64,000 nucleotides of DNA from Siccirubricoccus sp. G192 (GTDB taxonomy: Bacteria; Pseudomonadota; Alphaproteobacteria; Acetobacterales; Acetobacteraceae): NCBI RefSeq assembly GCF_019084075.1, contig NZ_JAHREN010000001.1:3507501-3571500 (forward strand). The letters run 5' to 3'. Positions 44,759-54,479 of this stretch are shown piece by piece. The notes beneath the pieces were generated by a model. It was given only the letters and a program-made list of their open reading frames with translations. It was not told the DNA's origin and searched no databases. Each line of letters begins with the position of its first letter. Position 1 is the stretch's first letter. The translations under genes and the position numbers were made by a program.

Positions 44759-46348
44759 TCAGGAGGCGAGGAATACGTCGTCGAAGCTGGAATGCACCCC
44801 GAGCCCGGTGGTGATGACATTGCGCAGCCGGCGGTCATGGATGGTCGGGAAGGTCATCTCCATCAGCCAGATCTGCGGCACCTCCTGTACCAGGATCTTC
44901 TGCACCTCGCTGAAGGCCGCCTGCCGGTCCTCGGGGGTCACGGCGGTGCGGGCCCTGGCGAAAAGCTCATCGACCCTGGGGTTGGAATAGCCGCCGGTAT
45001 TGGCGAAAGTCACCTTCTGGATATTGGTGGAGACATAGGTCCGCTCCACGCCCAGTGTCGGGTCGCCATACTGGTAGACGAAGTTGAGGGTCGTCTCGTA
45101 TTCCCAATTGGCGACGCGGCGCGCCCAACTGCCGGCATCGGTGCTCTCCAGCTCCACCGCGATGCCGATCTGCCGCAGCGATTGGCGGAGATACTCGCCA
45201 AGCCGCGACCAGATCTCGCCATAGGGCAGCACCAAGTGCTTGATGGTGAAGCGCGTGCCCTGCGCATCCGGGCGCAGCCCGGCCGCGTCCAGCAGCGCTG
45301 CCGCCGCGCGCAGGTCACGTGCGGCCAGCTTCACAGTGGCATCGTGGAAGCGGGTGGTGGAGGCAATCGGGTTGGTGGCCGGCTTGCCTATGCCGAACCA
45401 GAGGCGCTGGGCGATGAAGTTCCGGTCGATCGCCATGCTCATCGCCTGACGCACCCGCATGTCGTCGAGCGGCTTCACCCGGTGGTTCAGCTCGATCCAG
45501 GAAAGCGGGGCGAAATACTCCCAGCCTGTGGTCTGCACTTCGAGATTGGGCCGGGAGCGGAGTTGCGGCACGTCGAAGGGTTCGATGTCGTTGGCCTGGG
45601 TGAGCTGCGCCTGGCCGGTCTCGATCGCCAGGCGGCGGCTCTGGCTGTCCGGGATGATGCGGTAGATGATGGCGTCGAGATAGGGCTGGCCGGGCTTCCA
45701 GTAGTCGTCGAACCGTTCCAGCCGGATGAAATTGCCGCGTTGCCACTCGGCGAAGCGGAAGGGGCCGGTGCCGACCGGGCGCTGCACCGCCGGCGCGGTG
45801 CGGAAATCCTGCCCATCGAACAGGTGCTTCGGCACGATGGCGCTGGCGCTGGCATCAAGCATCAGCAGGAAGGGCTCGAAGGGCTGCTTCAGCACCAGCC
45901 GCACGGTATGCGGGTCCGGCGCCGTCGCGGTCTCGATCATCTGGAAGATGGCGCGGGCGCGTGGCGCGAGGTCCATGTGGAAGCGCATGATGGAGAAGAT
46001 GACGTCATCGGCCGTCATTGGCCGGCCGTCGTGGAACTTCACGTTCTCCTGCAGGCGGAAGGTGTATTCCCGCTTGTCCGGGCTGACGGTCCAGCTCTTG
46101 GCCAGGAGCGGGATGGGCTCCAATTTCGGGGTGAAGGTGAGCAGGCCCTGGAACATCTTGGTCGCCGCCACGATGGTCGGGCCCTGGTTGTTGACGCCGA
46201 TCTGCAGCACCGGCGGTTCCGGGGTCAGGATGGTGGCCAGCGTGCCGCCACGTCGGGGCGTGACGCCCTGCGCCAGCGCGTCCTGCACCCGCATCAGCAC
46301 GGGCGCAGCGGCAGTGGCGGCCATGAGGCCGCGGCGCGAGATCGTCAT
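44759..46348 (-). CDS. Periplasmic solute-binding protein, family 5 (dipeptide type)
   Basis: A protein of 529 residues. The N-terminus MTISRRGLMAATAAAPVLMR carries an RR-like pair before a hydrophobic core, compatible with Tat or Sec export. The body shows SBP_bac_5 features: VQPGLLTF-like GLLTFTPKLEPIPLLAKSW, YTFRLQENVKFHDGRPMTAD and ETVQLT-type loops. It is the first gene of the operon ending in mlrC and delivers the substrate to the permeases. The 87 bases to the divergent deacetylase gene must hold both promoters. Confidence 0.9.
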   Translation of the reverse strand: MTISRRGLMAATAAAPVLMRVQDALAQGVTPRRGGTLATILTPEPPVLQIGVNNQGPTIVAATKMFQGLLTFTPKLEPIPLLAKSWTVSPDKREYTFRLQENVKFHDGRPMTADDVIFSIMRFHMDLAPRARAIFQMIETATAPDPHTVRLVLKQPFEPFLLMLDASASAIVPKHLFDGQDFRTAPAVQRPVGTGPFRFAEWQRGNFIRLERFDDYWKPGQPYLDAIIYRIIPDSQSRRLAIETGQAQLTQANDIEPFDVPQLRSRPNLEVQTTGWEYFAPLSWIELNHRVKPLDDMRVRQAMSMAIDRNFIAQRLWFGIGKPATNPIASTTRFHDATVKLAARDLRAAAALLDAAGLRPDAQGTRFTIKHLVLPYGEIWSRLGEYLRQSLRQIGIAVELESTDAGSWARRVANWEYETTLNFVYQYGDPTLGVERTYVSTNIQKVTFANTGGYSNPRVDELFARARTAVTPEDRQAAFSEVQKILVQEVPQIWLMEMTFPTIHDRRLRNVITTGLGVHSSFDDVFLAS

Positions 46349-46435
46349 CCAAAGCTCTCCCGAAACGGATTTGTGCGTAAGCTAACGATCCCGGTGGTGA
46401 ATGGACAAGGGCGCCGCTGCTGCTAGCCTTGCCGG

Positions 46436-47469
46436 ATGCGCGCCTTCTCCCACCCCGACCAGATGCGGCACACGCCGCGCTTCTTCCTCCAACGCGGCGA
46501 GTTGCGCCGGAATTTCGAGGTGCCGGAACGGGCAACCTCGCTGCTCCAGGGCCTCGGGCGGCTTGGAATGGCGCCGGAGACGGCCGCCCCCGCAACCCGT
46601 GCGCAGCTTGAGATGGTGCATAGGCCGGACTACCTCGATTTCCTGGAGGGCGCGATGCGCGCCTGGGCCGAACTGCCTGAGCCGGGCCCCGAGGTGGTGG
46701 CGAATGTCCATCCGGCGCCCGAGATGCTGGCCAATGGCGCCCGGGTCGGCACCAGCATCATCGCCCAGACCGGCTGGTATACCGCCGACACCGCCTGCCC
46801 CATCGGCCCCGGCACCTGGGAGGCGAGCCAGGCCGCCGTCGGCGTCGGCCTGGCCGCGGCGGCGGAGGCGGCGGCGGGCCGCAGCGCCTATGCGCTGTGC
46901 CGTCCCCCCCGGCCACCACGCCTATGCCGCCCGCGCCGGTGGCCATTGCTACCTGAACAACGCGGCGCTGGCGGCGGAAGCGCTGCTGCGGGCCGGGGCG
47001 AAGCGGGTGGCGGTGATCGATATCGACAGCCATCATGGCAACGGCACCCAGGGTATCTTCTGGGAACGCGGCGATGTGCAGACCTTCTCGGTGCATGGCG
47101 ACCCGACGCGCTACTACCCCTGGTATGTCGGCCATGCGGAGGAACGCGGCGCCGGCCCTGGCCTCGGCCGCAACCGCAATGCCCCCCCTGCCCTTCGGCA
47201 CCGGCGATGCCGGCTGGCTGGAGGCGATCGGCGGCGGCCTGGCGACGGCGCGTGATTTCGGCGCGGAGGCGCTGGTGGTCAGCCTCGGCTTCGATGCCAG
47301 CGAGCATGAGCCGCTGGGGGCGCTGGCGGTGACGGAGGATGGATTCACCAGGGCCGGCGCGGCGATCGCGGCCTTGAAGCTGCCCTCGGCCATCATCCAG
47401 GAGGGCGGCTACAATGTGGATCTGCTCGGCCGCCTGCTGGAACGCTTCCTGACGGGATGGGGCGGCTGA
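46436..47469 (+). CDS. Histone-deacetylase-family (acetylpolyamine amidohydrolase-like) enzyme (two apparent frameshifts)
   Basis: About 343 residues after correction. Zinc-deacetylase motifs are RPPGHHAYAARAGGHCYLNN (restored when seven C at 46904-46910 are read as six), VIDIDSHHGNGTQGIFWERG, LGFDASEHEPLGALAVTEDG and IIQEGGYNVDLLG. Seven C at 47182-47188 also break the frame; six give NAPLPFGTGDAGW. Bacterial members deacetylate polyamines, acetoin-related or other small N-acetyl compounds. It is transcribed divergently from the ABC/M20/mlrC operon and its TGA shares a base with the M19 dipeptidase ATG, suggesting one catabolic pathway. Confidence 0.85.
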
Positions 47470-48476
47470 TGACCCCCGAGGCGATCCATGCGGCGACGCT
47501 GACCCTCGACACGCATATCGATATCCGCTGGCCGGAGCCGCCGGACCCCCTGGCGGAAGGGCCGATGCGGGTGGATTTCCCGAAGATGGCGCGGGGCGGC
47601 CTGCGCGCCGCGATCTTCATCGCCTATGTGGCGCAGGGGCGGCGCGACCCGGAAGGCCATGCCGCGGCGGCGGCACGGGCGGAGGCGATGCTCCGCCATA
47701 TCCGCAGCCGCGCCGATGGCCGGGCCCGGCGCTTCTGCGCCACCGCCGATGAGTTGGAAGCCTGTTTCGCGGCCGGGGCGCAGGCCGTGCTCTCCGCGGT
47801 CGAGAACGGCTATGCCATGGGCCATGACCTCGACGCGCCGGCCCGCTGGCGGGCGCTCGGCGCCTGCTACCTGACCCTGACGCATGACGGGCACAACGAC
47901 CTGGCCGACAGCGCCAGGCCAAAGCCGGCGCTGGGCGATGCGCCGGCCGAGCATGACGGGCTCTCGGCGCTGGGCCGCCAGGCCATCGCGGCGCTGAACC
48001 GGGCCGGGATGCTGGTCGATGTCTCACATGTGGCGAAGCCCGGGATGCTGCAGGCGGCGGAGGTTTCGCGCAGCCCCATCGTCGCCACCCATACCGCCTG
48101 CCGCGCCCTCTGCGACCATCCGCGCGGCATCGACGACGAGCAGTTGGACGCGCTCCGGGCCGTCGGCGGCCTGGCGCAGATCACCGCCGTGCCCGCCTTC
48201 CTGCGCGCCGCGCCGCCGGGCCAGAACGCCACCGCCAGCGTCGAGGACATGGCCAACCATGTCGACCATGCGGTGGCGCGCATCGGCATCGAGCATGTGG
48301 GCCTCTCCTCCGATTTCGACGGCGGCGGCGGGGTGGTCGGCTGGGAGAATGCGGCGGAAACCGCGGGGCTCAGCGCCGCGCTGCTGACGCGCGGCTACGG
48401 CGCGCGGGAGCTTGGCCTGCTCTGGTCCGGCAATTTCCTGCGGCTGCTGCGGCGGGCGGAGGCGCTGGCGGAGTGA
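47469..48476 (+). CDS. Membrane-dipeptidase-family (M19) hydrolase
   Basis: About 335 residues. The metal-binding residues of renal-dipeptidase-type enzymes are in LDTHIDIRW, AVENGYAMG, DVSHVAKPG, VATHTACRALCDHPR and GLSSDFDGGGG. Family members cleave dipeptides with D or dehydro residues at the C-terminus. No signal peptide is visible, so it acts in the cytoplasm. Coupling with the deacetylase by TGATG places it in the same catabolic island as the importer and M20 enzymes. Confidence 0.9.
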   Translation: MTPEAIHAATLTLDTHIDIRWPEPPDPLAEGPMRVDFPKMARGGLRAAIFIAYVAQGRRDPEGHAAAAARAEAMLRHIRSRADGRARRFCATADELEACFAAGAQAVLSAVENGYAMGHDLDAPARWRALGACYLTLTHDGHNDLADSARPKPALGDAPAEHDGLSALGRQAIAALNRAGMLVDVSHVAKPGMLQAAEVSRSPIVATHTACRALCDHPRGIDDEQLDALRAVGGLAQITAVPAFLRAAPPGQNATASVEDMANHVDHAVARIGIEHVGLSSDFDGGGGVVGWENAAETAGLSAALLTRGYGARELGLLWSGNFLRLLRRAEALAE

Positions 48477-48526
48477 AAGCAACTCCAGGTTGATAGAATT
48501 CGTGAGACGGGGCATCTTGCCGGGGC

Positions 48527-50062
48527 ATGACAATCGCCCGCCTCGCCAGCTTCGCCTTTTCCGGCATCGAGCCCGTTCCGGTCGAGGTGCAGGTCCAGAT
48601 CGCCCCCGGCCTGCCGGCCTTCCTGGTGGTGGGCCTGCCGGACAAGGCGGTGGGCGAGAGCCGGGAGCGGGTGCGGGCAGCCCTGGCCGGGCTCGGCCTG
48701 TCGCTGCCGCCCAAGCGGGTGCTGGTCAATCTCGCGCCGGCCGATATCGCCAAGGAGGGCTCGCATTTCGACCTGCCGATCGCCCTCGCCGTGCTGGCGG
48801 CCATGGATGTGCTGCCGCGGGAGGAACTCGCCGGCTATGCCGCGCTCGGCGAGTTGTCGCTGGATGGCGCCATCAACCCGGTGGCGGGGGTGCTGCCGGC
48901 GGCGCTCGGCGCCTCGGCGCGCGATCTCGGCCTGATCTGCCCGGCGGCGCAGGGCGGCGAGGCCGCCTGGGCTGGCCGCATCGAGGTATTGGCGGCGCCC
49001 GACCTCCTGGCGCTGATGAACCATTTCCGCGGCACGCAGGTGCTGACCCCGCCCGAACCGCCGGCCCCGGAGTCCAGGCCCTGGTCCGGGCCCTGCCTGT
49101 CCGAGGTGAAGGGCCAGGAAAGCGCCAAGCGGGCGCTGGAGGTGGCGGCGGCCGGCGGGCACAATCTGCTGATGGTCGGCCCCCCGGGCGCCGGCAAGTC
49201 CATGCTGGCCGCCCGCCTGCCCGGGTTGCTGCCCGACCTCACCCCATCAGAGGCGCTGGAGGTGAGCATGATCCACTCCATCGCCGGCCTGCTGCGCGAC
49301 GGCAGGCTGGTGGTGCGCCCGCCCTTCCGGGACCCGCATCATTCGGCCAGCCAGGCGGCGCTGAATGGTGGCGGCGCCCGTGCCCGGCCGGGCGAGATCA
49401 GCCTGGCGCACAATGGCGTGCTGTTCCTGGACGAATGGCCGGAATTCCCGCGCCCGGCGCTGGAGGCGCTGCGCCAGCCCATGGAAACCGGCCGCACCAC
49501 CATCAGCCGGGCCAATGCGCATGTCACCTATCCCGCGCGCTTCCAGTGCATCGCCGCGATGAATCCCTGCCGCTGCGGCTATCTCGGCGATGCGCCGCGC
49601 GAATGCGGCCGGGCGCCCCGCTGCGGCGAGGACTACCAGATGCGCCTCTCGGGCCCGCTGATCGACCGTATGGACCTCGCCATCGAGGTCACGCCGGTGC
49701 CGCCGGCCGATCTCGCCCGCGCGCCCACCGGGGAAACGACGGAGATCGTCGCCGCCCGCATCCGCGCCGCGCGGGACCGGCAGCGCGCCCGCTACGGCGC
49801 CGAGGGGCCGCGCTGCAACGCGGCCGCCGAGGGCCTGGCACTGGAACGGACGCTGGCCGCCGACGGCCCGGCCCGGGCGCTGGCCGAACAGGCGGCGGAA
49901 CGGCTGCGGCTCTCCGCCCGCGGCTATACGCGGACGCTCCGCGTGGCGCGGACCATCGCCGACCTCGCCGGCAGCGCCGCGGTGCAGCGGCTGCATGTGG
50001 CGGAGGCACTGGCCTTCCGGCATCGCGGCGCGGCGCGCAGCCAGGCCGTCCTGGCTGGGTAG
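48527..50062 (+). CDS. comM: ComM/YifB-family Mg-chelatase-like ATPase
   Basis: A protein of 511 residues: an N-terminal Lon-like ChlI domain (GLPAFLVVGLPDKAVGESRE), an AAA+ module with Walker A MVGPPGAGKSMLAARLPGLL and Walker B ISLAHNGVLFLDEWPEF, a zinc-finger-like CRCGYLGD insertion and a C-terminal Mg_chelatase domain (ARGYTRTLRVARTIADLAGS). ComM is a hexameric helicase promoting branch migration during natural transformation. A role in DNA uptake is interesting beside a Tad pilus, but ComM is widespread. It follows the M19 gene by 50 bases. Confidence 0.92.
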   Translation: MTIARLASFAFSGIEPVPVEVQVQIAPGLPAFLVVGLPDKAVGESRERVRAALAGLGLSLPPKRVLVNLAPADIAKEGSHFDLPIALAVLAAMDVLPREELAGYAALGELSLDGAINPVAGVLPAALGASARDLGLICPAAQGGEAAWAGRIEVLAAPDLLALMNHFRGTQVLTPPEPPAPESRPWSGPCLSEVKGQESAKRALEVAAAGGHNLLMVGPPGAGKSMLAARLPGLLPDLTPSEALEVSMIHSIAGLLRDGRLVVRPPFRDPHHSASQAALNGGGARARPGEISLAHNGVLFLDEWPEFPRPALEALRQPMETGRTTISRANAHVTYPARFQCIAAMNPCRCGYLGDAPRECGRAPRCGEDYQMRLSGPLIDRMDLAIEVTPVPPADLARAPTGETTEIVAARIRAARDRQRARYGAEGPRCNAAAEGLALERTLAADGPARALAEQAAERLRLSARGYTRTLRVARTIADLAGSAAVQRLHVAEALAFRHRGAARSQAVLAG

Positions 50063-50150
50063 CCTCCCCGTGGGTACCCGATCACGTTGCGGCGGGTGGC
50101 GCTTCCGGTCCTTGCCACCGCCAGCAATCCGCTGCCCGGAGAGGAGCCGC

Positions 50151-51878
50151 ATGACCCGCCTGATCCTGCTGCTGCTTCTCCTGGCACTGCCGGTCCGGGC
50201 GCAGGAACCGGAGCCGCGGGCGGGGGTCGCGCAGCGGCAGATGGTCGCTGCCGCCAATCCGCTGGCGGCGCAGGCGGGGCTTGCCATGTTGCGGGCCGGC
50301 GGCGCGGCCATCGACGCTGCCATCGCCGCCCAGGCCATGCTGGGGCTGGTGGAGCCGCAATCCTCCGGCCTCGGTGGCGGCGCACTGCTGCTGCACTGGG
50401 ATGCGGCGGGACACGCCCTTTCCGCCTGGGACGGGCGGGAGACGGCGCCGGCCGCCACGCCGCCCGGCCTGTTCCTGCGCGACGGCCACCCCCTGGAATA
50501 CCGCGAGGCCGCGGTCGGTGGCCGCGCGGTCGGCGTGCCGGGCGCGCTGCGGATGCTGGAGGCCGCGCATCGCGTGCATGGCCGCCTGCCCTGGGCGCAA
50601 CTCTTCGCCCCCGCCATCGCCGCCGCCGAGGAAGGCTTCGCCATCTCCCCCCGGCTCGCCGCCCTGATCGCGCTGGATGCCGACCGGCTGCGGCGGGACC
50701 CGCAGGCCCGCGCCTATTTCCTGCAATCCGATGGCCGCCCGCTGCCGGAAGGTCACCTGCTGCGCAACCCGGCCTTGGCCGCCACCTTGCGCGCCATCGC
50801 CGAACAGGGCGCCGATGCCTTGCACCGGGGGCCGATCGCCGCCGAGATCGCGGGTGCCGTGCGCGGCAGCGCCAATCCCGGGCTGCTCACCACGGATGAC
50901 CTGGCCGGCTATGCGCCGGTGCGGCGGGAGGCGGTCTGCGGGCCGTATCGCGTCTTCATCATCTGCGGCTTTCCGCCACCCTCCTCCGGTGGGGTGGCGG
51001 TGCTGCAGATCATGGCGCTGCTGGCGCATCAGGATATGGCGTCGCTGGAGCCGCGCGGCGGCCCGGTGGATGCGCGCGCCGTGGATGCGGCGCATCTGCT
51101 GGGCGAGGCCGGGCGCCTCGCCTTCGCCGACCGCAACCGCTACCTGGCCGATCCCGACCATGTCGCGGTGCCGCTGCGCGGCCTGCTTGAGCCAGCCTAT
51201 CTGATGCACCGGGCGCAATTGATCGACCACGACCGGGCGCTGGCCGCGCCGCGCCCTGGCAACCCGCTCTGGCAGAGGGGGCACGCGCCCGCAAGCCAGC
51301 CGCCGCAGCCGGAGGCCGGGACCAGCCATCTTTCCATCGTCGATGCCGCGGGCAATGCCGTGGCGCTCACCACCACCATCGAGGATCTGTTCGGCGCCCG
51401 GCTGATGGTGCGCGGCTTCCTGCTGAACAACGAGCTGACCGATTTCTCCTTCCTGCCGGAGATCGAGGGCCGGCCCGTGGCGAACCGAGTCGGACCGGCG
51501 AAGCGGCCGCGTTCCTCCATGTCGCCCACCATCGTCTTCGGCGCGGATGGCCTGCCGCTGGCGGTGCTGGGCTCGGCCGGCGGCTCGCGCATCATCGGCC
51601 ATGTGGCGCAGACCCTGGTGGCGCTGCTGGATTGGGGCATGGAGCCGCAGGCGGCGGTGTCCCTGCCGCGCGTCGGCGCGCTGAATGCCTGGCTGGAGCT
51701 GGAGGCGGGCACCGGCGCCGCCGCCCTCGCCCCGGCGCTGGAGGCGCGCGGCTTTCCGGTGACGCTGCGGACCATGACCTCCGGCCTGCATGCCATCCGG
51801 ATCATCCGCGGCCCCGAGGGGCAACGGCTGCTCGGCGGCGCCGATCCGCGGCGGGAAGGCGTGGCGATCGGCGATTGA
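50151..51878 (+). CDS. ggt: Secreted gamma-glutamyltransferase
   Basis: About 575 residues. A signal peptide (TRLILLLLLLALPVRAQ) directs it to the periplasm. GGT motifs are AGGAAIDAAIAAQAMLGLVE, QSSGLGGGALLLHW, the autoprocessing site EAGTSHLSIVDAAGNAVALT with nucleophile Thr, and LGSAGGSRIIGH. The enzyme removes gamma-glutamyl groups from glutathione and related compounds and so supplies amino acids for uptake. GAGGAG precedes ATG 50151. It is followed by creA and converges with a dpp operon. Confidence 0.9.
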   Translation: MTRLILLLLLLALPVRAQEPEPRAGVAQRQMVAAANPLAAQAGLAMLRAGGAAIDAAIAAQAMLGLVEPQSSGLGGGALLLHWDAAGHALSAWDGRETAPAATPPGLFLRDGHPLEYREAAVGGRAVGVPGALRMLEAAHRVHGRLPWAQLFAPAIAAAEEGFAISPRLAALIALDADRLRRDPQARAYFLQSDGRPLPEGHLLRNPALAATLRAIAEQGADALHRGPIAAEIAGAVRGSANPGLLTTDDLAGYAPVRREAVCGPYRVFIICGFPPPSSGGVAVLQIMALLAHQDMASLEPRGGPVDARAVDAAHLLGEAGRLAFADRNRYLADPDHVAVPLRGLLEPAYLMHRAQLIDHDRALAAPRPGNPLWQRGHAPASQPPQPEAGTSHLSIVDAAGNAVALTTTIEDLFGARLMVRGFLLNNELTDFSFLPEIEGRPVANRVGPAKRPRSSMSPTIVFGADGLPLAVLGSAGGSRIIGHVAQTLVALLDWGMEPQAAVSLPRVGALNAWLELEAGTGAAALAPALEARGFPVTLRTMTSGLHAIRIIRGPEGQRLLGGADPRREGVAIGD

Positions 51879-51948
51879 AACCCCGCCGGTCGCGCCGCGT
51901 CCTGTCTCGGAACGAAGGGGCTGGCCGATCCGGCCCAAGGAGACCGTC

Positions 51949-52416
51949 ATGCGCCGCATTCCCGCTCTTGCCCTCGGCCTGCTGCTCGCCGTGCCCGCCA
52001 TGGCGCAGGAGACGAAGGAGATCGGCCATGTCAACACGGCACTCACCAATCTCGGCCTGACCCGCAGCCACCGGGTGGTGGTGGAGCGGTTCGACGACCC
52101 GAAGGTACAGGGTGTCTCCTGCTTCATCAGCCAGGCCCGCACCGGCGGCATCTCCGGCATGGTTGGGCTGGCCGAGGACCCCGCCCGCTTCGCGCTCAGC
52201 TGCACCGCGACCGGCCCGGTGCGGGTGGCCGAGGATGCGCGGCGGGGCGAGCGGGGCGAACGGGTCTATGAAAGCGACACCAGCCTGTTCTTCAAGGAAA
52301 CCCGCGTGCATCGCTTCATCGACGAGGAGCGCGGGGTGGTGGTCTATCTCGCCTGGTCCACCAGGCTGGTGGAGGGCTCGCCCTACAATGCCGTGGCGGC
52401 GGTGCCGCTGCGCTGA
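51949..52416 (+). CDS. creA: CreA-family secreted protein
   Basis: A protein of 155 residues. A signal peptide ends in AMAQ; the mature part matches the CreA family (VVVERFDDPKVQGVSCFISQ, LSCTATGPVRV, SDTSLFFKETRVHRFIDEER, YLAWSTRLVEGSPYNAVAAV). The function of CreA is unknown despite its link with the E. coli cre locus. AAGGAG precedes ATG 51949; a longer reading from 51790 is not supported. It ends 12 bases from the convergent dppF-like gene. Confidence 0.9.
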   Translation: MRRIPALALGLLLAVPAMAQETKEIGHVNTALTNLGLTRSHRVVVERFDDPKVQGVSCFISQARTGGISGMVGLAEDPARFALSCTATGPVRVAEDARRGERGERVYESDTSLFFKETRVHRFIDEERGVVVYLAWSTRLVEGSPYNAVAAVPLR

Positions 52417-52428
52417 GCGGCGGAGCTG

Positions 52429-53475
52429 TCAGGCCGCCGCCGGCGCCAGGCCCGGAATCGCCTCGCCGGGATGGTCCCTGCCCTCCTCCACCGCATGGCA
52501 TGCCGTGACCGTCTGCGGCGTGCCGCGGGCCGGGATCAGGGCTGGCGGCTCGATGCGGCAGCGGTCATTGGCCAGGGGGCAGCGGGGATGGAAGGGGCAG
52601 CCGGGGGGTGGGCTGATCGGGCTCGGCACCTCGCCACCCACCGGGATGCGCTGCCGGCCGGACATCTCGAGATCCGGGATCGCCTCCATCAGCGCCCGCG
52701 TATAGGGGTGGCGCGGCGCGGTGAACAAGGTCTCGGCCGGCGCCAGTTCCACCAGGCGGCCGAGATACATCACGCCGATCCGGTCCGAGACCTGCCGCAC
52801 CACCGCCAGGTTGTGGCTGATGAAAAGGTAGGTGAGGCCAAGCCGGCGCTGCAACTCCTTCATCAGGTTCAGGATCTGCGCCTGCACCGAGACATCGAGC
52901 GCGCTGGTGGGTTCGTCGCAGACCAGGAATTCGGGGTTGGAGGACAAAGCGCGGGCGATCGAGATGCGCTGGCGCTGGCCGCCGCTGAACTCATGTGGGA
53001 ATTTCTCGCCATCCAGCGGCGAGAGGCCGACCTGGTTCAGCAGCTCCGCCACCCTCGCCTGCTGGTCCGCCCTGCCCTGCACCAGGCCGAAGGCGCGCAG
53101 CGGCTCGGCGATGATGTCGCGCACCCGCCAGCGGGGGTTCAGGCTGGCATAGGGGTCCTGGAAGATCATCTGCATGCGGCGGCGCTGCTCCGCCGTGGCG
53201 CGCGCCTGGTCGAGGTCGAGGCCATCGAACAGCACGCGCCCTTCGGTCGGGCGATAGAGGCCGACCACCAGCCGCGCCACGGTGGACTTGCCGCAGCCGC
53301 TCTCGCCGACCAGCGAGAGGGTGGTGCCGCGCGGCACGGCGAAGGAGATGCCATCGACGGCCCGCAGGGTGCGGCGCGGCTCGCGGACCAGGACCCGCTG
53401 CAGCCAGGGGCGCGAGACGTCGAAGTAGCGGGCGAGGTCCTCGACCGCGAGCATGTCGGGGGCGGTGTCAGGCAT
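52429..53475 (-). CDS. Dipeptide ABC transporter ATPase, DppF-like
   Basis: About 348 residues. Walker [18 protein letters not shown]-loop [13 protein letters not shown], signature [15 protein letters not shown], Walker [13 protein letters not shown] and switch SHN (Asn where Asp/Asn vary) are present. The C-terminal oligopeptide domain contains [23 protein letters not shown] 53475 overlaps the DppD-like stop by 8 bases; ATG 53454 is an alternative. It is the last gene of a second dpp-type operon. Confidence 0.88.
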   Translation of the reverse strand: MPDTAPDMLAVEDLARYFDVSRPWLQRVLVREPRRTLRAVDGISFAVPRGTTLSLVGESGCGKSTVARLVVGLYRPTEGRVLFDGLDLDQARATAEQRRRMQMIFQDPYASLNPRWRVRDIIAEPLRAFGLVQGRADQQARVAELLNQVGLSPLDGEKFPHEFSGGQRQRISIARALSSNPEFLVCDEPTSALDVSVQAQILNLMKELQRRLGLTYLFISHNLAVVRQVSDRIGVMYLGRLVELAPAETLFTAPRHPYTRALMEAIPDLEMSGRQRIPVGGEVPSPISPPPGCPFHPRCPLANDRCRIEPPALIPARGTPQTVTACHAVEEGRDHPGEAIPGLAPAAA

Positions 53476-54479
53476 CGGCGGCCTCGTGCATGCCGGGTGC
53501 CGGCCGGGCCTCGTCATAGAGCCAGCAGGCGGCGCGGGTGCCGCCGGCCTCCAGCAATTCCGGCCGCTCGACCAGGCAGCGGTCGAAGACCCTGGGGCAG
53601 CGCGGGTTGAAGGGACAGCCCGGTGGGATGGCGGAGAGCCGCGGCATGGAGCCCTCGATCTGCGCCAATTGCTCCACCCGCCGGTCGAGCGGCGGGATCG
53701 AGGCCATGAGCCCCACCGAATAGGGGTGCCGCGGGTGCTTCACCACTTCCCGCACCGGGCCGATCTCGGCGATGCGGCCGGCATACATCACCGCGACCCG
53801 GTCCGCGGTTTCGGCGATCACCCCCATGTCGTGGGTGATGAGCATCATCGAGGTGCCCTTCTCCCGCGCCAGGCGCTTCAGCAGCGCGATCACCTGCGCC
53901 TGGATCGAGACATCGAGCGCGGTGGTCGGCTCATCCGCCACGATCAGCTTCGGCTCGGCGCAGAGCGCCAGCGCGATCACCACGCGCTGGCGCATGCCGC
54001 CGGAGAATTCATGCGGATAGCTCTGCACCCGCTGCGCCGCGGCGGGGATGCCGACCATCTCCAGCCAGCCCACGGCCCGGGCGCGGGCCTCGCGGGCGGA
54101 GAGGTCCATATGGGTCTGCATCGTCTCGATGAGCTGGTCGCCCACGGTATGGAGCGGGTTCAGCGTGGTCAGCGGGTCCTGGAAGATGGCGCCGATCTCG
54201 CGGCCGCGAATGCGCCGCATCTGCTCATAGGGCAGGTTGTCGATACGCCTGCCATTCAGCCTGATCTCGCCGCCGGCGATGCGGCCGGGAGGCTCCAGCA
54301 AGCCGATGATGGCGGCGCCGGTCATCGATTTACCGGCGCCGGATTCACCCACCACCCCGAGCACCTCGCCGGGCGCGATGCTGAAGGAGATGTCGTGGAG
54401 CGCGACCAGCGTGCCGCGGCGGGTGGGGGAATTCAACGCGGAGGTTCTTCACCTCCAGCAAGGGAGGGGCATCGGCCAT
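53468..54479 (-). CDS. Dipeptide ABC transporter ATPase, DppD-like (apparent frameshift)
   Basis: About 336 residues. Walker [62 protein letters not shown] and THD are present, with the C-terminal [16 protein letters not shown]. The N-terminus [17 protein letters not shown] is in another frame and joins [15 protein letters not shown] if five G at 54425-54429 are four. The ATG shares a base with the stop of the DppC-like gene. Confidence 0.87.

Noticed and set aside
37234..48476. A complete microcystin-degradation (mlr) cluster
   Set aside because: Only an MlrC homologue is present. MlrA-type membrane protease, MlrB-type serine hydrolase and MlrD-type transporter are missing, and MlrC homologues are common outside microcystin degraders.
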